From positions 1 through 6,502 of the forward strand of contig DYNT01000061.1 of assembly GCA_020720905.1 (NCBI GenBank): a stretch of DNA of 6,502 nt. The letters run 5' to 3'. The notes below the pieces were generated by a model. That model was not told the origin of the DNA. It worked only from the letters and a program-made list of their open reading frames with translations, and did not search any database. Source of the DNA: Micavibrio aeruginosavorus. Its GTDB lineage: Bacteria > Pseudomonadota > Alphaproteobacteria > UBA9219. Positions within the stretch are counted from its first letter, which is position 1; each line of letters opens with the position of its first letter. Shown here piece by piece: positions 6,163-6,502 of this stretch. The position numbers and the translations under genes were made by a program.

Positions 6163-6459
6163 GTGTTGACGAAGCGAGAGCCTGTAGAGGTAGCTGACTA
6201 TGACCTTATAAAAAAGAAATTGTCAAAAACTTTTACGCCTATTTTGAACAAGTTATCTCGCAACTGCGAAGAAAAAAGAAGGTGTGCCTGCTGATGTACA
6301 GCTCTTCGCACTTGCACAAAAACAGAATAAGGTGTGTCTGGATATTAAAATGTGGATGGACTCGTGTAGAAGGCGTGTGATAGGAGAAAACGTTGTAAAT
6401 AAGCCTGATGTAGGCTCATCACCTTTTCTTTTTCTCGATCAAAGCAGGAGAAAACTTCC
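6163..6459 (+). pseudogene. Possible broken or frameshift-decoded ORF, unknown product
   Basis: This spacer is not plainly non-coding. A GTG at 6163 with AAGGGA six bases upstream (6151-6156) opens a frame reading VLTKREPVEVADYDLIKK. At A6G (6210-6216) a -1 shift moves into a frame reading EIVKNFYAYFEQVISQLRRKK. At a second A6G (6272-6278) another -1 shift gives EGVPADVQLFALAQKQNKVC, which then stays open to the window end. Unshifted, the first frame stops at 6292-6294. The second begins after a TGA at 6201 and stops at 6378-6380. The third begins after a TGA at 6245. Both runs are A AAA AAG in the right phase for slippage. Equally, each run may be a seven-A tract miscounted or shortened by one. 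Beyond about 6365 the coding look fades. A short stem (6402-6406/6412-6416) and a T-rich stretch follow. I do not recognise the product. Confidence 0.4.
6197..6226 (-). promoter_or_regulatory. Candidate promoter of the HAD gene
   Basis: On the minus strand, a perfect -35 TTGACA (6226-6221) and CATAGT (6202-6197, 4/6) are separated by 18 bp, placing transcription start about 45 nt before the ATG at 6145. It lies within the possible ORF of the opposite strand. Confidence 0.4.
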
Positions 6460-6502
6460 ATGGAAGACAATTCATTTTTACGTTTTATGGCTCAACCCGA
6501 TG
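6460..6502 (+). CDS. Start of a gene cut by the window edge
   Basis: ATG at 6460 with a good AGGAG ribosome binding site (6446-6450, nine bases upstream) opens MEDNSFLRFMAQPD, then the window ends. Fourteen residues are too few to identify a family. An alternative frame is also open across this stretch, but the ribosome binding site favours this one. It is on the same strand as the possible broken ORF just upstream. Confidence 0.5.
   Translation, partial: MEDNSFLRFMAQPD

Noticed and set aside
6279..6381. Three imperfect copies of AAGGYGTG (6279, 6329, 6370).
   Set aside because: Short, unequally spaced and degenerate; not beyond chance in a purine-rich stretch.

Overview
The window looks like a chromosomal segment of an alphaproteobacterium of intermediate G+C, with AT-rich intergenic spacers. 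The evidence is indirect. The tyrosyl-tRNA synthetase and AnmK sequences, a small COG2945-type alpha/beta hydrolase, and an HscB/HSC20 homologue with an N-terminal CxxC...CxxC domain running into 'DHFARLGLE' all resemble alphaproteobacterial or mitochondrial versions. I see no tRNA, rRNA, CRISPR array, insertion sequence or prophage gene.

Layout. (1) 1-1507: tyrS on the minus strand, with a nested terminator-like hairpin abutting its stop codon. It is divergent from anmK, and the spacer between them holds a perfect 10-bp-arm palindrome. (2) 1541-3622: anmK on plus meets a minus-strand pair, an alpha/beta hydrolase followed 43 nt later by a 93-residue membrane protein. The stop codons of anmK and the membrane protein share one TTAA. 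(3) 3623-5030: a promoter-bearing divergent spacer leads to an IscR-like Rrf2 regulator, then a structured 101-nt leader, then an HSC20/HscB-like J-domain protein. (4) 5042-6145: a minus-strand HAD-superfamily phosphatase convergent with the J protein. (5) 6146-6502: a spacer that appears to contain a broken or frameshift-decoded ORF, then the first 14 codons of a plus-strand gene cut by the window edge.

How the genes fit together. TyrS charges tRNA-Tyr, and AnmK recycles anhydro-N-acetylmuramate from cell-wall turnover. The most interesting part is the Rrf2/J-protein pair. Their families normally serve iron-sulfur cluster assembly, IscR as a [2Fe-2S]-sensing regulator and HscB as the co-chaperone bringing IscU to HscA. 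Here the regulator has no cysteine at all and has Asp at the family's cluster-binding His position. The J protein has Glu-Pro-Glu where the Hsp70-stimulating His-Pro-Asp should be. The usual iscS, iscU, iscA and hscA genes do not lie beside them. So an Isc-like pair seems to have kept its folds but lost its diagnostic chemistry. The leader between the two genes can fold to bury the J protein's ribosome binding site, and a four-codon ORF ends exactly at the blocking arm.

The second signal is at 6163-6459. Three reading frames join into one protein-like sequence if a single -1 shift occurs at each of two A6G tracts. This could be decay, a homopolymer sequencing error or slippage; the sequence alone cannot say which.
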